The notes under the pieces were generated by a model. The model did not search any database and had not been told where the DNA came from. It saw only the letters and a list, made by a program, of their open reading frames with translations. A stretch of 64,000 nt of DNA from Amycolatopsis oliviviridis (GTDB taxonomy: Bacteria > Actinomycetota > Actinomycetes > Mycobacteriales > Pseudonocardiaceae): contig NZ_BNAY01000018.1 in NCBI RefSeq assembly GCF_014654365.1, forward strand, positions 1 to 64,000, in the 5' to 3' direction. A program made the position numbers and the translations under genes. Below are positions 8,856 to 18,248 of the stretch, piece by piece; positions within the stretch are counted from its first letter, which is position 1; each line of letters begins with the position of its first letter.

Positions 8856-9314
8856 ATGAGTGAGTACGTACTGCCACCGTCCGGCCCGGGCGGCGGGGCC
8901 GGCTATTCCACTTGTAGCCATCCGATGGACTTCGCGGTCCTTTGCGCGGTCAACGGACGCGCCGAGGTACGAGGGCATTTCAGCTACGACAGCCGGGACC
9001 CGTATACGGTTCGGGCCTTCTTCGCGCGAGGCGAGGACGATTTCGTCGAATGGGTCTTCGGGCGTGAGCTGCTGGCCGATGGGCTGCTGAGGGCGGCTGG
9101 GCACGGCGACATCCGGATCCGGCCGTCGTCCGACGACCGCGCGCTGATCGTGATCGAGCTGACCAGCCCGTTCGGGACCGCGGTGCTCGCCGCGCTGCGC
9201 CAGGCGCTGGAGGAGTTCTTGGCGTGCGCCGCCGAAATCGTGCCCTTCGGTGAGGAACACCGGCTGCTGGACTGGGATTCGGAGCTGGAGCGCCTACTCG
9301 CCGGAGAGCGGTGA
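8856..9314 (+). CDS. SsgA-like (SALP) sporulation/cell-division regulator, 152 aa
   Basis: The sequence matches the SsgA-like family unique to morphologically complex actinomycetes: FSYDSRDPYTVRAFF near residue 45, then WVFGRELLADGL, a short GDIRIRP strand and L.ALRQALEEFLA. Family members act in the cytoplasm, with penicillin-binding proteins and FtsZ, on septation and sporulation. Length is typical. The ATG at 8856 has only a weak upstream purine stretch, so translation may be poor. It sits between the palindrome cluster and the 722-aa gene at 9470, inside what otherwise looks like a T7SS accessory block. Such a place is unusual and suggests that secretion is tied to the developmental cycle, which is inference. 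Confidence 0.85.
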   Translation: MSEYVLPPSGPGGGAGYSTCSHPMDFAVLCAVNGRAEVRGHFSYDSRDPYTVRAFFARGEDDFVEWVFGRELLADGLLRAAGHGDIRIRPSSDDRALIVIELTSPFGTAVLAALRQALEEFLACAAEIVPFGEEHRLLDWDSELERLLAGER

Positions 9315-9469
9315 ACGACGCCGCGTGTTCGTGAGGGAAGTCCAGCCGATCCCGCCGGTATCCGGGGAACGAGGTTCTCCGGCGGCCGGGCCGAGGGCAC
9401 CATTTCTCGCGGACAAGGGGTTTCCCCGCCGTCCGGACGGACTCGTCGGACCTGCCCGAAGGAGCACGT

Positions 9470-11638
9470 GTGTCCATTTGGAAAAGGCTTCGCGCACGAG
9501 CCGGCGCGAGTCCTAACACCAAGGCCGAAGCCGCGGCCGGGATCGAACGAACCCCCGCCGGTCATGTCGAGGTCGTCCACTTGGCGGGTGCGGTGCCCCA
9601 TCGGGCCCGTCTGTTCGCGTCGTCGCTGGCGCCGGATCCGCATCACCGCCTGCTGGTCGTCGACCTGCCGGAGAGCGAACTGGAAGAACTCGCCGGTGTA
9701 CTCCCGGTGGGAACGCGAGGAGTGCGCCTGGTTCCCGTCCCGTCGGGGCAGGACCTTTCGTGGGTGGACGGCCAGTCTCTGGCGGAAACCCTCGGAAGCG
9801 CGGTCCTGCTCCCGCACGGGACGGTGCGGCCCTCGCACGCGGGTGTCTCCTTCGACGACCCGCTCACCGACGGCCGCTGGGTGCGGTACCGTCCCGGAGC
9901 CGAGGCGACCTGGGCGGGCCGGAGGTTGCCGCAGCCGTCCTGGGACGTGCCAGGCTCCTTGGCCGAGACCCAGGTGCTCGGCAAGGACGTCGTCGCCGAA
10001 CCGTTGCCGTCGGGCGTCTGGTTGCGGGCGGCGGGCGACGACCGGTGGATCCGCGCCGCCCGGGCCAGGCTGATTCGCTGGGTGCCTTGCCGATCCGACG
10101 AGATCCTCGTCGCGCTCGGCGCCGAAGGCCTGGCGCCGTTGCCGATCGACGTGGTTTCGCGATGGTGGGAATCCTTAGTCGGGCCGCGTCGGGAACTGCT
10201 CCGCTTCGTCCAATTCGGACCAGTGCGGACCGCCGCCGGGAAGTCAATGGGACAGGCACTTTCCGACTCGACCGGCGCGGAGATCGTCGTCTACTGCGGC
10301 CTGCCGGTGCATTCGGTGAACGGTCCCGAAGTAGTCGCGCTGCGGCCCGACGGCTCCCACGGCTGGTCGATGTTCGCCCACACCCTGGCCTACCGGCCAC
10401 ACGGCACGGACGAGACCGGCGAGGCGGCACCGGTCTTGCGCGCATACCGGAAACCGATACCGAGGTTGCCGAAGGTCGCCGCGGGGGTCTACCGGTACGA
10501 CTCGGACACCGTGGTCGAGGTCGTGCCGGCGGGACTGTGGGTCCGTGGCGAGGCCGAGCCCGCTTACAGCGACTTCGTCCGCACCCTGCCACCGGACCCG
10601 CAGGCGCCGACCGTGTTCCACAACGCCTCGGACGGGGAGATGACCGCGCACCACTGGCAGAGCGCGGAAGAAGTGGCCGAAAGGCTGCGGCAGACCACGG
10701 GAACGGCGGTGCGGGTGGTGCCCACCGACGGCATCGAACCCGCCCCCTCGACCAGTTGGGTGGCTCACCCCGGAAAGCGGAAGACGTCCGGCGAACCGAA
10801 GATCGCCGCCCCGGTCGCCGAAGAGCAGGCAGAGGCGGAAGAGCCGCTGGTCCTCTTGATGCAGCTCGTCGGCGGGAACCAGGACGCGGACACCGAAGAC
10901 TCCGGGCCGAACGATGCCGCGCCTGTACCGGAGCAGGGCGCTTCCGCCGACTCCGTGCCGGATCCCGTCCGCGATCGCGCGCTCATCCGGGAGACCTGGC
11001 CGGAGCATTTCGCCGGTGCGGCGGAAGCGGAAGACCAGGACGCGTTCACCGATCTGATGGCGGCGCGGTTGCACCTCGGTCCGTTGGGCCGTGAAGCCGG
11101 GATGGACGCGACCGGTCCGCTGGCCGCGCTCGGCAGGCGCGCCGCGGAGGGGATCGTCGATCTGCCCCGGCACCGAGGGGCGACGGCCGCGGCGGTCGCC
11201 CCGGACAGGGACCAGTGGGCGTCGCTCGACGGGCGTGCCGTCCTGGTCGAGCCCGGCGTCTGTGCGATGTCCCTCGCGCCTCCGCCGCTCGGGGCCGGGA
11301 CCACCGATCTGCTCGTCTGGTCCATGTCCGGACGGTTGGTGGAACTGCCCGCTGGAGACGGGAAGGGGGTCGTCTTCCCGCCGGGGACCTCGTTCGCGGT
11401 CCTCGACGTCGTCGAACCGGCGGACGGCCTTCGAGGACGAGTGCTGCTGAGGGAACTGAGCGATCGCGAGCTCGAAAAGCGCGCGCGTTCACTGGACGAT
11501 CTGATCCTGTCGTCGCTGCGGCAGTCCGCCGAGCGCTGGCGCCGGACCGAATCCGGTGAGCCGACGCCGGACGGCGAGGTCGGCCGCCTGCCGGGCATGT
11601 CCGCCGGATCCGTGCTCGAAGGGAGCCTCAGTCGATGA
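9470..11638 (+). CDS. Uncharacterised 722-aa protein, possible degenerate ADP-ribosyltransferase-like C-terminus
   Basis: The GTG start has GAAGGAG about 5 nt upstream. I do not recognise a named family. The N-terminal half has repeated strand-rich segments, including RYRPGAEATWAGRRL and RFVQFGPVRTAAG. A VVEVVPAGLWVRG segment matches VAVEPVPAGLVVRD of the 841-aa protein at 20717. An acidic Ala/Glu-rich linker (about 430-500) leads to a C-terminal domain (about 540-680) with RHRGA, VEPGVCAMSLA, DLLVWS, VVFPPGTSFAVLDV and RVLLREL. That order resembles an ADP-ribosyltransferase fold (Arg, S-x-S strand, then a late Glu followed by G-x-x-F), but the Glu is absent here, so activity is doubtful. The gene overlaps the next one by 4 bp (ATGA), which indicates translational coupling with a T7SS-associated protein. 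Confidence 0.7.
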   Translation: MSIWKRLRARAGASPNTKAEAAAGIERTPAGHVEVVHLAGAVPHRARLFASSLAPDPHHRLLVVDLPESELEELAGVLPVGTRGVRLVPVPSGQDLSWVDGQSLAETLGSAVLLPHGTVRPSHAGVSFDDPLTDGRWVRYRPGAEATWAGRRLPQPSWDVPGSLAETQVLGKDVVAEPLPSGVWLRAAGDDRWIRAARARLIRWVPCRSDEILVALGAEGLAPLPIDVVSRWWESLVGPRRELLRFVQFGPVRTAAGKSMGQALSDSTGAEIVVYCGLPVHSVNGPEVVALRPDGSHGWSMFAHTLAYRPHGTDETGEAAPVLRAYRKPIPRLPKVAAGVYRYDSDTVVEVVPAGLWVRGEAEPAYSDFVRTLPPDPQAPTVFHNASDGEMTAHHWQSAEEVAERLRQTTGTAVRVVPTDGIEPAPSTSWVAHPGKRKTSGEPKIAAPVAEEQAEAEEPLVLLMQLVGGNQDADTEDSGPNDAAPVPEQGASADSVPDPVRDRALIRETWPEHFAGAAEAEDQDAFTDLMAARLHLGPLGREAGMDATGPLAALGRRAAEGIVDLPRHRGATAAAVAPDRDQWASLDGRAVLVEPGVCAMSLAPPPLGAGTTDLLVWSMSGRLVELPAGDGKGVVFPPGTSFAVLDVVEPADGLRGRVLLRELSDRELEKRARSLDDLILSSLRQSAERWRRTESGEPTPDGEVGRLPGMSAGSVLEGSLSR

Positions 11639-12222
11639 CCGGGAAGCAGGACACGGCGCCGAGCCTGGTGGAGTTGTTCGACGGCGGCGAGGTGAAGCTG
11701 CTGCTCGATCCCGCCTGGGCCGCAGAGAACGAGGACGACGCCGAGCCGCCACCGGACGCCATCCTGGGCGGCTGGGCCGTGACCGCCGACGGGATGTGGA
11801 CCCGGTTCCGGTCCAATCCCGACTACCGGCCGCGGTCCGCCGACGCACCGCTGGATCCGGTGGACGCCGTGCTCCGCGCGATGGCCCGCGGCACCGGCGA
11901 AGACCTCACGGACGACCTGACCTCCACCCTGTTCGACACCGTGTTCGGGGTGGCCGTCGACGAAAAGAACGTCGCCCTGGTGCGAAGCGCGCCGGACGGT
12001 GTCTCCTCGGTCCTGGCCACCACCGCGTACGGGCACCGCGCCCTGCTCGACGTTCCCGGCTGGGTGGAGGTGACCTTGCCCCAGTTGGCGGCCGCGTTGC
12101 CCGAAACCGGGGTGGACGTCCTGCTCAATCCCGGATCCCCGGCGGCGATGCGGGTGCGGGCCGACGTGATCAGGGCGACCGCCGAGTCACCGGACGGTGT
12201 CCTCGACGCGGAGAAGCGGTGA
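11635..12222 (+). CDS. Type VII secretion system-associated protein (SseB-like), 195 aa
   Basis: This is a paralogue of the protein at 7789-8418. It shares LLLDPAWAAENEDD, PPPDAILGGWAVTADG, NPDYRP, DPVDAVLRAM and DVLLNPGSPAAMRV. Its start codon overlaps the stop of the 722-aa gene (ATGA), so the two are translated together and perhaps form a complex. It is acidic, without a signal peptide or membrane segment. It ends 1 bp from the stop codon of the convergent LuxR gene at 12224, so there is no room for a terminator between them and transcripts may overlap. Confidence 0.78.
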   Translation: MTGKQDTAPSLVELFDGGEVKLLLDPAWAAENEDDAEPPPDAILGGWAVTADGMWTRFRSNPDYRPRSADAPLDPVDAVLRAMARGTGEDLTDDLTSTLFDTVFGVAVDEKNVALVRSAPDGVSSVLATTAYGHRALLDVPGWVEVTLPQLAAALPETGVDVLLNPGSPAAMRVRADVIRATAESPDGVLDAEKR

Positions 12223-12223
12223 A

Positions 12224-15037
12224 TCAGGCGGATGATGCTCCCGTCTCGAACTCGCCGTTGAGCAAAGCCTTCGACAGTTCGATCCGTGACCGGTGGCCGG
12301 TTCGGGAGGCGAGCCTGCTCAGCCTTCCTTCGACGCTCTTCTCACTGGTGCGCAAGGCCGACGCGAGTTGCTTGTTGCTCAGGCCCTCGGACATCAGCAC
12401 CGCGAGCAGATGTTCGTTCTCCGCGACGGCTTCCTGACGTCCGGGCACCGGAATACCGCGTTCACGCATGATGCTGCGGGTCCGCGCGCGCACGAGCAGG
12501 CAACCGTGCGCACCGAGGGTCTCGTAGACCTCGCTGAGCCCGTCGGGATCGGCGACCCCGTGTTTGATCAGCTTGGCCTGGATCTTGGTCTGTTCGAGCG
12601 GCTGCCCGCGTTCACCGCAGCGGCGCAGGCATTCGGCCGCCGCCGCGCGATCACCGGTCACGATCGCGCGGACGAACAGCGCGTGGACGACGTTGCGGAC
12701 GGTCGGGGTGGTTTCCGCGAGCCGTTCGATGTCGGCGAGGCAGCGTTCCGCGGTCGCGCGATCGCCCAGATCGATCGTCAGGTCGGCCAGCAGGGCCCAG
12801 ACGAGGTCCAGGCCGATGACGATCCCGCGTGCTTCGGCGTAGGCGAGGGCAGAGCGCACCTTCGCGGCCGCGCTCACCGGATCGCCGAGCAGGAGGTCGT
12901 ATTCCGCGTCGGCGAGGTCCAGCAGGTGCGCGAGCACGGGGTTCGTCGTCCGTGCGTTGGCGAGCAGTTGCCGGGCGGTGGCGAATTTCCCGCAGGAGGC
13001 CAGCATCGAAACGATCAAATGGTGCATGCCGCTGTATCCGGCGTCGAAACCGCCACTGGAGCGGTAAGCGAGGGCGCGGCGCGCGATGTCGGTCGCCGAG
13101 TCGATGTCGCCCTTCAGCGCGGAGATCATCACCCGGCTGCTCGGCTGTAGTTCCTCCTCCGGCAGCTCCTCCTCGGCGAGCAGGCGTTCGGCGGGCCCGA
13201 GTTCACCGCTCGTCAGCAAACCCGCGACGTGCAGATTGACCTGCTCGGCGTGATAGCGCCGAACGGTGCGCAGCGGCCATCCGGCCCGGTCTTCGATGGA
13301 GGTCTCGAAATAGCGCAAGTCGCCGACGCACAGCCGGGCGAAGCTCCGGTGGAGGCTCGCGAACATCGCGGACGTGGTGTTGCCCGCTGTCCACTCTTCG
13401 GCGCCTTCGGCCAGCAGCCGGTCGGTTTCGGCCCAGCGGTCGAGCATGCCGCACGCCAGCGCCCTGGTCACGAGCGTGGCTTCGGGGGTGCCAGGCCAGT
13501 GGTGGTGACCTTCGGCCAAAGTGGACAACGGCTCGGTCCGGGCCAGCCGCCCGAGCGCGACCACGGCCGCGGCCTGGAGTTCCTGCGCGGTGCCGGCGGA
13601 AAGGTGGTCGGCGAAGTTCTCCAGCAACCGCCGCGCCCCGTGCAGGCTTTCGGCGTACTTCCCCCGGGAATGGCAGATCGCCGTATGGGTCAGGAGGATC
13701 ATCATCCGCTGCGAACGGTTCTCGGCCAGTTCGACGGCGGCGCCGAGCCAGCGCAGCGCGACCTCCATCCGGTCTTCACTCGCCGCCGTGCTCTGCCGGA
13801 GCAGGTGCCCGAGAGCACGCCGCGAGTCGACGAGCTTGCCCGCGTCGACCACCCGGTCGCTCAGGTAGTCGGCATCCGGACAGGCCGCCGCACCCGTCCA
13901 GACCGCGGTGACCGCCTTCGCCGCGAACTGCTGCTTCGTGCAGGGCCCCATCCCCGCGATCAGCGAGGAGGCGATCTGCGGGATCACGAACCGCCACCCG
14001 CCGTCCGCCCCCTTGTGCAGAACGCCGTGGCGGCGCAGGACTTGGAGGTCGCGGATCACTTCCTCCTCCGCCACCTCCAGCGCTTCGGCGGCCAGTGTGG
14101 GCATGGCTGGCCCGAGGGGAGCGAGGACGGCCGCGGCTTCGGCGGTGCCGAGGACACTCGGACCGAGTTCCGCGCACATCTCGGTGATCCCTCCCCGGGA
14201 CATCGGCGCGCCGGCTCGCGGAGCGGGCACCAGGTAGGCCCGCTTGTCCACGACCCTGACCTGGCCGAGCCGTTCGAGGTGCTCGTAGGCCTCGCGGAAG
14301 GCCGCGCGGACCCCGCGGCTCTGCGCGTGCAGGAAATCGACCAGTTCGGGTTCCGGGAGCACACTCGCCGTCGAGGTCACCTCCCGGCCGATCTCCGTCC
14401 TCGACATCGGACGCATCCGGAAATGCCGCACGAGACCGGATTTCCGGAGTTCGTCCACCGCTTCCGAGGCCACCGGCTCCAGCACGGGGGTCCGGACAGC
14501 GCACACGCAGCGGATCGTGCCGCTCGCCGCGCGGCGGGTCAGGGCGGAGAGGATCGCGAGTGAGTCGGGGTCGACCCAGTGCGCGTCGTCGATCAGCAGG
14601 AACGACCGGCCGCCGGGCTGCTGCAGGGAAGCCAGCAACGCCGCCGCCGCCCGTTCGGCCACCGCCTGATCGGACCGAGCCCCCGTGACCGGGCCGAAGG
14701 AGGCCAGAGTCGGCTCCCGGGGAACGGACACCGAATCGGTCGCGCCGGTCCTGAACAGCAACGGCAGCACGTCCCCGCGCGCGGTGAACCGGACGGCCGA
14801 AACCCGGCCCCCGTCCTCGCGCACCCGGGTGCCGAGTTCGGCGAGCGCCGTCGTGCGACCGGCGCCGGCCCGGCCGGTCACCAGCACGAGCGGCTCATCG
14901 GATTCGTTTACGGTGTCGAACAGATCCTCCACGCCGAGAATCGTCGCCGACGAAGAGGCGGCTACGAGCCGTTCGTGGCCGCGAGAAGCGAAAATTTCCG
15001 GCGATTCTGCCCCTAGGAACGGCGGATGGATTTCCAT
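12224..15037 (-). CDS. Large AAA/LuxR-type regulator (about 937 aa), Walker A Lys replaced by Arg
   Basis: The architecture is LAL/MalT-like: an N-terminal NTPase, a long helical repeat region and a C-terminal LuxR-like HTH (about the last 70 residues: LSNKQLASALRTSEKSVEGR). The NTPase has VTGRAGAGRTT where GxxxxGK[ST] is expected, so the invariant Lys is Arg. The Walker B strand FLLIDDAHWVDPDSL is intact. The start is uncertain. The frame is open to 15523, but upstream codons are AT-richer and look non-coding. I use the ATG at 15037 (MEIHPPF); 15163 is an alternative. It is divergent from the regulator at 15623 and convergent with the T7SS-associated gene. The changed Lys suggests weak or no ATP hydrolysis. 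Confidence 0.75.
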   Translation of the reverse strand: MEIHPPFLGAESPEIFASRGHERLVAASSSATILGVEDLFDTVNESDEPLVLVTGRAGAGRTTALAELGTRVREDGGRVSAVRFTARGDVLPLLFRTGATDSVSVPREPTLASFGPVTGARSDQAVAERAAAALLASLQQPGGRSFLLIDDAHWVDPDSLAILSALTRRAASGTIRCVCAVRTPVLEPVASEAVDELRKSGLVRHFRMRPMSRTEIGREVTSTASVLPEPELVDFLHAQSRGVRAAFREAYEHLERLGQVRVVDKRAYLVPAPRAGAPMSRGGITEMCAELGPSVLGTAEAAAVLAPLGPAMPTLAAEALEVAEEEVIRDLQVLRRHGVLHKGADGGWRFVIPQIASSLIAGMGPCTKQQFAAKAVTAVWTGAAACPDADYLSDRVVDAGKLVDSRRALGHLLRQSTAASEDRMEVALRWLGAAVELAENRSQRMMILLTHTAICHSRGKYAESLHGARRLLENFADHLSAGTAQELQAAAVVALGRLARTEPLSTLAEGHHHWPGTPEATLVTRALACGMLDRWAETDRLLAEGAEEWTAGNTTSAMFASLHRSFARLCVGDLRYFETSIEDRAGWPLRTVRRYHAEQVNLHVAGLLTSGELGPAERLLAEEELPEEELQPSSRVMISALKGDIDSATDIARRALAYRSSGGFDAGYSGMHHLIVSMLASCGKFATARQLLANARTTNPVLAHLLDLADAEYDLLLGDPVSAAAKVRSALAYAEARGIVIGLDLVWALLADLTIDLGDRATAERCLADIERLAETTPTVRNVVHALFVRAIVTGDRAAAAECLRRCGERGQPLEQTKIQAKLIKHGVADPDGLSEVYETLGAHGCLLVRARTRSIMRERGIPVPGRQEAVAENEHLLAVLMSEGLSNKQLASALRTSEKSVEGRLSRLASRTGHRSRIELSKALLNGEFETGASSA

Positions 15038-15622
15038 GAAGGACTTGCCGGTTGGAAAAAAGGGCGATTTCGTTCGCCGCGAACTCGTTCCTTCGGTCAC
15101 CGGTATTCGTTTTCCGGTAGGCCGTCCCATGAGGTCGGAGAATTTTCCCACCAGACGAGACATGGATTTTGCCTGGTCGGTGTCTCGGCCCATACTGCGT
15201 TCCGGGACCTGATTCCCTGTGCCCTGGAAGAGGGGTGCGGGACAACTGGCCGAGGTGATCGAATAGCATGGCTTGTCGTTGGTGGGAGCAGGAAACCAAG
15301 CCGAAACGTCGCGTGAGATCCGCGAAAGGATGCGGATGCCGGACAGTTCCTGTGTCACCGTCGCCGACCGAGGTGACGGCGTCGGGTGCCCTTCGTGTTT
15401 TCGGCGAAATAGCTCTCTTTTCGAAGGTGGCGTGTCGATCCGATGGCAGCTCGGAGTAGCTCGTCCAGGCGGCAGGAGTGCCTCCGGCGTTTTTTCGTCC
15501 ATCGGTTCTGCCCGAAAGAGCATCGGCCGGGCCCGAGGATGCCGATTTCGGTGGATAGAGATTTACTTGAGTCGTGGGTGGTGTGCTGGATATCCGGGTG
15601 ATGTAGCGGAAAGGAACATGGG
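15038..15622. other. 585-bp divergent intergenic region, lower GC, no gene seen
   Basis: The region separates the two divergent AAA/LuxR regulators. It is less GC-rich than its surroundings and codon bias disappears on both strands. It must hold both promoters, but I could not fix convincing -35/-10 pairs. Part of it may encode an N-terminal extension of the minus-strand regulator. Confidence 0.5.
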
Positions 15623-18208
15623 ATGGCGCGGCAGGGCAATGGTTTTGTCGGACGCCGTGCGGAGTTGACCGCGCTCGCCGGCGTGGCGGCCGTCACCGCG
15701 GGCCCGGCGCCCTTGTCGGTGCTGTCCGGCGAGCGCGGCGCGGGCAAGTCCGCGACCTTGACGCAGCTCGGCCGCCGGTTACGTGAAGGAGGCGTCACCA
15801 CCCTTTGCGTTTCGTGCGACAGTCCTCTTCCGGCGTGGGACCGCTACGGGATCACCTTGCTCGTCGCCGCGATCCGGGGGGCGTTCGAATCCTTCGCGGG
15901 TCGTCCACGGCTTTCCGAAGCTGTCGACGCCGTGGTCCGGCAGTGCCAGGAGGAGGCCTATGCCTCGGCTTGGGATCGTTACCGGCTGCTCAACGCCGTG
16001 GGTGGGTTGTTCGCCCGGCTCGGCGGGACGCGCCGGGTCGTGGTGCTCCTCGACGACGCGGATCTTCTGGCCGAGCCGGAACCGGTGCTCACCGCCCTGC
16101 AGCGGTTCGGCCGGCCGGTCGTGGCCGCCTGCACGCCCGGCGGGCCGGTGGCCGGACGGCTGCGCACCCTCGCGGACACCGTCGTCGAACTCGGGTCGCT
16201 CACCGGGGAAGAATCCGAGAGGCTCCTGCGCAAGGCCGTCGGCGCTCCGGTCGACATCGCGCTTCGGGACGCCGTGCGATCCGCGCTCGGTCCGCTCTGG
16301 GGGAATCCGGGGACCCTGCTGTCCACTGTGGCCGATCTGCGACGGCGGGGGCGGCTCGTTCCGGTCTGCGGGGCGGTCTGCCTCCGCGAGCCCGGCCGTG
16401 ATGTCTGCCTCGCTCCGGATCACCACCTGCTGAAGACGGTCTCGGAGTCCGGCGCGGACGGGCGGGATCTCGTGCTGCTCGCCGCCGGGCGGCGCGGCCT
16501 GGACATCGATGGTCTCCCGGTGCTCGCGATGGCGACGGGTGGTTCGCCCACCGGCTTCACCCGGCGGGCCGACGCGCTGGTCCGCGCCGGGGTGCTGCAC
16601 ACCCGCACCCCCGGCCGGCTGACCTGTCTCTGTCCCGCGCTGGCCGCCTCGGTCGTCGAGCAGACCGGAGCGGACCGGGTCACCTGGTTGCACCGCATGA
16701 TCGCGCGCCAGCTGCTCGACGCGCGGTCCCGGTACGCGCGCCCGATCTCCATCGTCGCCGAGCACGTCGTCGCCGCGGGCCGGGCGCTCGCACCCCGCCC
16801 GGAACTCGTCGGCCTGCTTCGCGACGACGAGGTGCGGCTCCAGCCGTTCGACCGGTCGAAGCTGATCGCCCACCGCTATGCGTCCTGGTGGCACACCGAA
16901 CCGGGTGGCGAACGTGATCGGGCGTGGACCGAACTGGTGCGCCTGCTGGCCCGTTCCGGTGCGCCGACCGAGCTGGCGGGCCTGCTCCTGGAACAGGACG
17001 GGGACTCCGACGGGACGCAGGTGGCGGCCGCGGCGATGGTGTCGCTCTGCGCGGGGACGGCGGTGTCGACCGAACCGCCGGCGACACAGGGCCCGGTCGT
17101 GAACCGGTGGCTGTCCGGTGCCCCCGTGCGGTTCGAAGACGTCTTGGCGGGATTCGCCGTTCTCGGTGCCCCCGTCGCCGAGGTGGCGGTCGCGGACGCC
17201 CGGGTCGAAGCGGCTTGCGCCTCCGGCGACCTGGTTCCCGCGCTCGATCTGGTCCTCGGGCCGGACCACCGGCTGCCCGCGCACGGGCCGCTGGCGGCGT
17301 ATCACCGCGTGTACGGCGGCTATCTCGACGGTGACTGGGACGAGGCGCTCAGCGCGGCCCGCGAGGTGGAGCTCGACCCCGCGTCGCCGGAACCACTGCG
17401 GACGCGGACGCGGCTGCTGGCGGCCGAGATCTGCGGCTGGCGCGGGGACGAACGCGCCGCCGCGGCCTGGCTCGACAAGGCGAAAGCGGCGGAGGTTTCC
17501 CCGTTGGCGTTGTGGGCGGCCATGGGGCCGCGTGTCGTGAGCGGGACGGCGACCGAAGCCCTGGACGAAGGCTGGGCGCTTTACCGAGCGGGGGCGGGGC
17601 TGCCCGACGAAGCGGGGATCCTGCGCTCGCTCACGCGCTTGCTGCTCATCTCGGCGGAGTACCGGGAAGCGCACTGGATTCGCCGGTTGCGCTCCGAGGC
17701 CGACGCACAGCACGAGCGGTTCGGGTCGCTGTGGAGCGCCGAGGTCACCGCTCTTGCCCATGGCCTCGCCGAGGACGCGCGAGTCGGTTCGGCCGCCGTC
17801 GTGGAGCTGGTCCGGGCCAGGGGAGACCGGTTCGGGCTGGCCACCGTCTGCCTGGCGGTGGGCAGGATCGCCGACGAACCGCTCGAACTGCTCACCGAAG
17901 CCTACGAGATCGCCCAGGATCTGGGCGCGACCAAACTGGCGGCGGCCGTCCGGCAGGCGATGGCCGACCGCGGCCTGACCGTGCCGGTCGTGCGGGCCAA
18001 GAGCCTCGAACTGTCCGAGATCGAGGTGCGCATCATCGGGTTCGTCCGGCAGGGACGGACGAACCGGCAGATCGCCGGGAGCCTCCAGATGAGCGAGAAG
18101 ACCGTCGAAAAGTACCTCACCCGGCTCTACAGCAAGGTGGGCTGCCGCAACCGGTACGGCTTGGCGACGTCCGATCTGGACGGCTGGACCGAGCAGGTCG
18201 GGGCATGA
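15623..18208 (+). CDS. Large AAA/LuxR-type (LAL family) regulator, 861 aa
   Basis: The N-terminus begins FVGRRAELTAL, the usual opening of an AAA_16 domain. A complete Walker A (SGERGAGKSA, about residues 36-45) and a Walker B-like VVVLLDDADLL follow. The middle is helical and repeat-rich. The C-terminus is a LuxR HTH (about 790-850) with LSEIEVRIIGFVRQGRTNRQ and SEKTVEKYLTRLYSKVG. Its full ATPase motif contrasts with the divergent neighbour. GGAAAGGAA precedes the ATG. The gap to the next gene is 40 bp, and that gene has its own GGAGGAGG site. The regulator therefore looks like the first gene of an operon with the beta-helix/AAA ATPase, the 841-aa protein and the mycosin, and probably controls it. 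Confidence 0.88.
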   Translation: MARQGNGFVGRRAELTALAGVAAVTAGPAPLSVLSGERGAGKSATLTQLGRRLREGGVTTLCVSCDSPLPAWDRYGITLLVAAIRGAFESFAGRPRLSEAVDAVVRQCQEEAYASAWDRYRLLNAVGGLFARLGGTRRVVVLLDDADLLAEPEPVLTALQRFGRPVVAACTPGGPVAGRLRTLADTVVELGSLTGEESERLLRKAVGAPVDIALRDAVRSALGPLWGNPGTLLSTVADLRRRGRLVPVCGAVCLREPGRDVCLAPDHHLLKTVSESGADGRDLVLLAAGRRGLDIDGLPVLAMATGGSPTGFTRRADALVRAGVLHTRTPGRLTCLCPALAASVVEQTGADRVTWLHRMIARQLLDARSRYARPISIVAEHVVAAGRALAPRPELVGLLRDDEVRLQPFDRSKLIAHRYASWWHTEPGGERDRAWTELVRLLARSGAPTELAGLLLEQDGDSDGTQVAAAAMVSLCAGTAVSTEPPATQGPVVNRWLSGAPVRFEDVLAGFAVLGAPVAEVAVADARVEAACASGDLVPALDLVLGPDHRLPAHGPLAAYHRVYGGYLDGDWDEALSAAREVELDPASPEPLRTRTRLLAAEICGWRGDERAAAAWLDKAKAAEVSPLALWAAMGPRVVSGTATEALDEGWALYRAGAGLPDEAGILRSLTRLLLISAEYREAHWIRRLRSEADAQHERFGSLWSAEVTALAHGLAEDARVGSAAVVELVRARGDRFGLATVCLAVGRIADEPLELLTEAYEIAQDLGATKLAAAVRQAMADRGLTVPVVRAKSLELSEIEVRIIGFVRQGRTNRQIAGSLQMSEKTVEKYLTRLYSKVGCRNRYGLATSDLDGWTEQVGA

Positions 18209-18248
18209 GCACGCGAACCGGGGCAGGCCCGGAGGAGGAACGCGGAAC

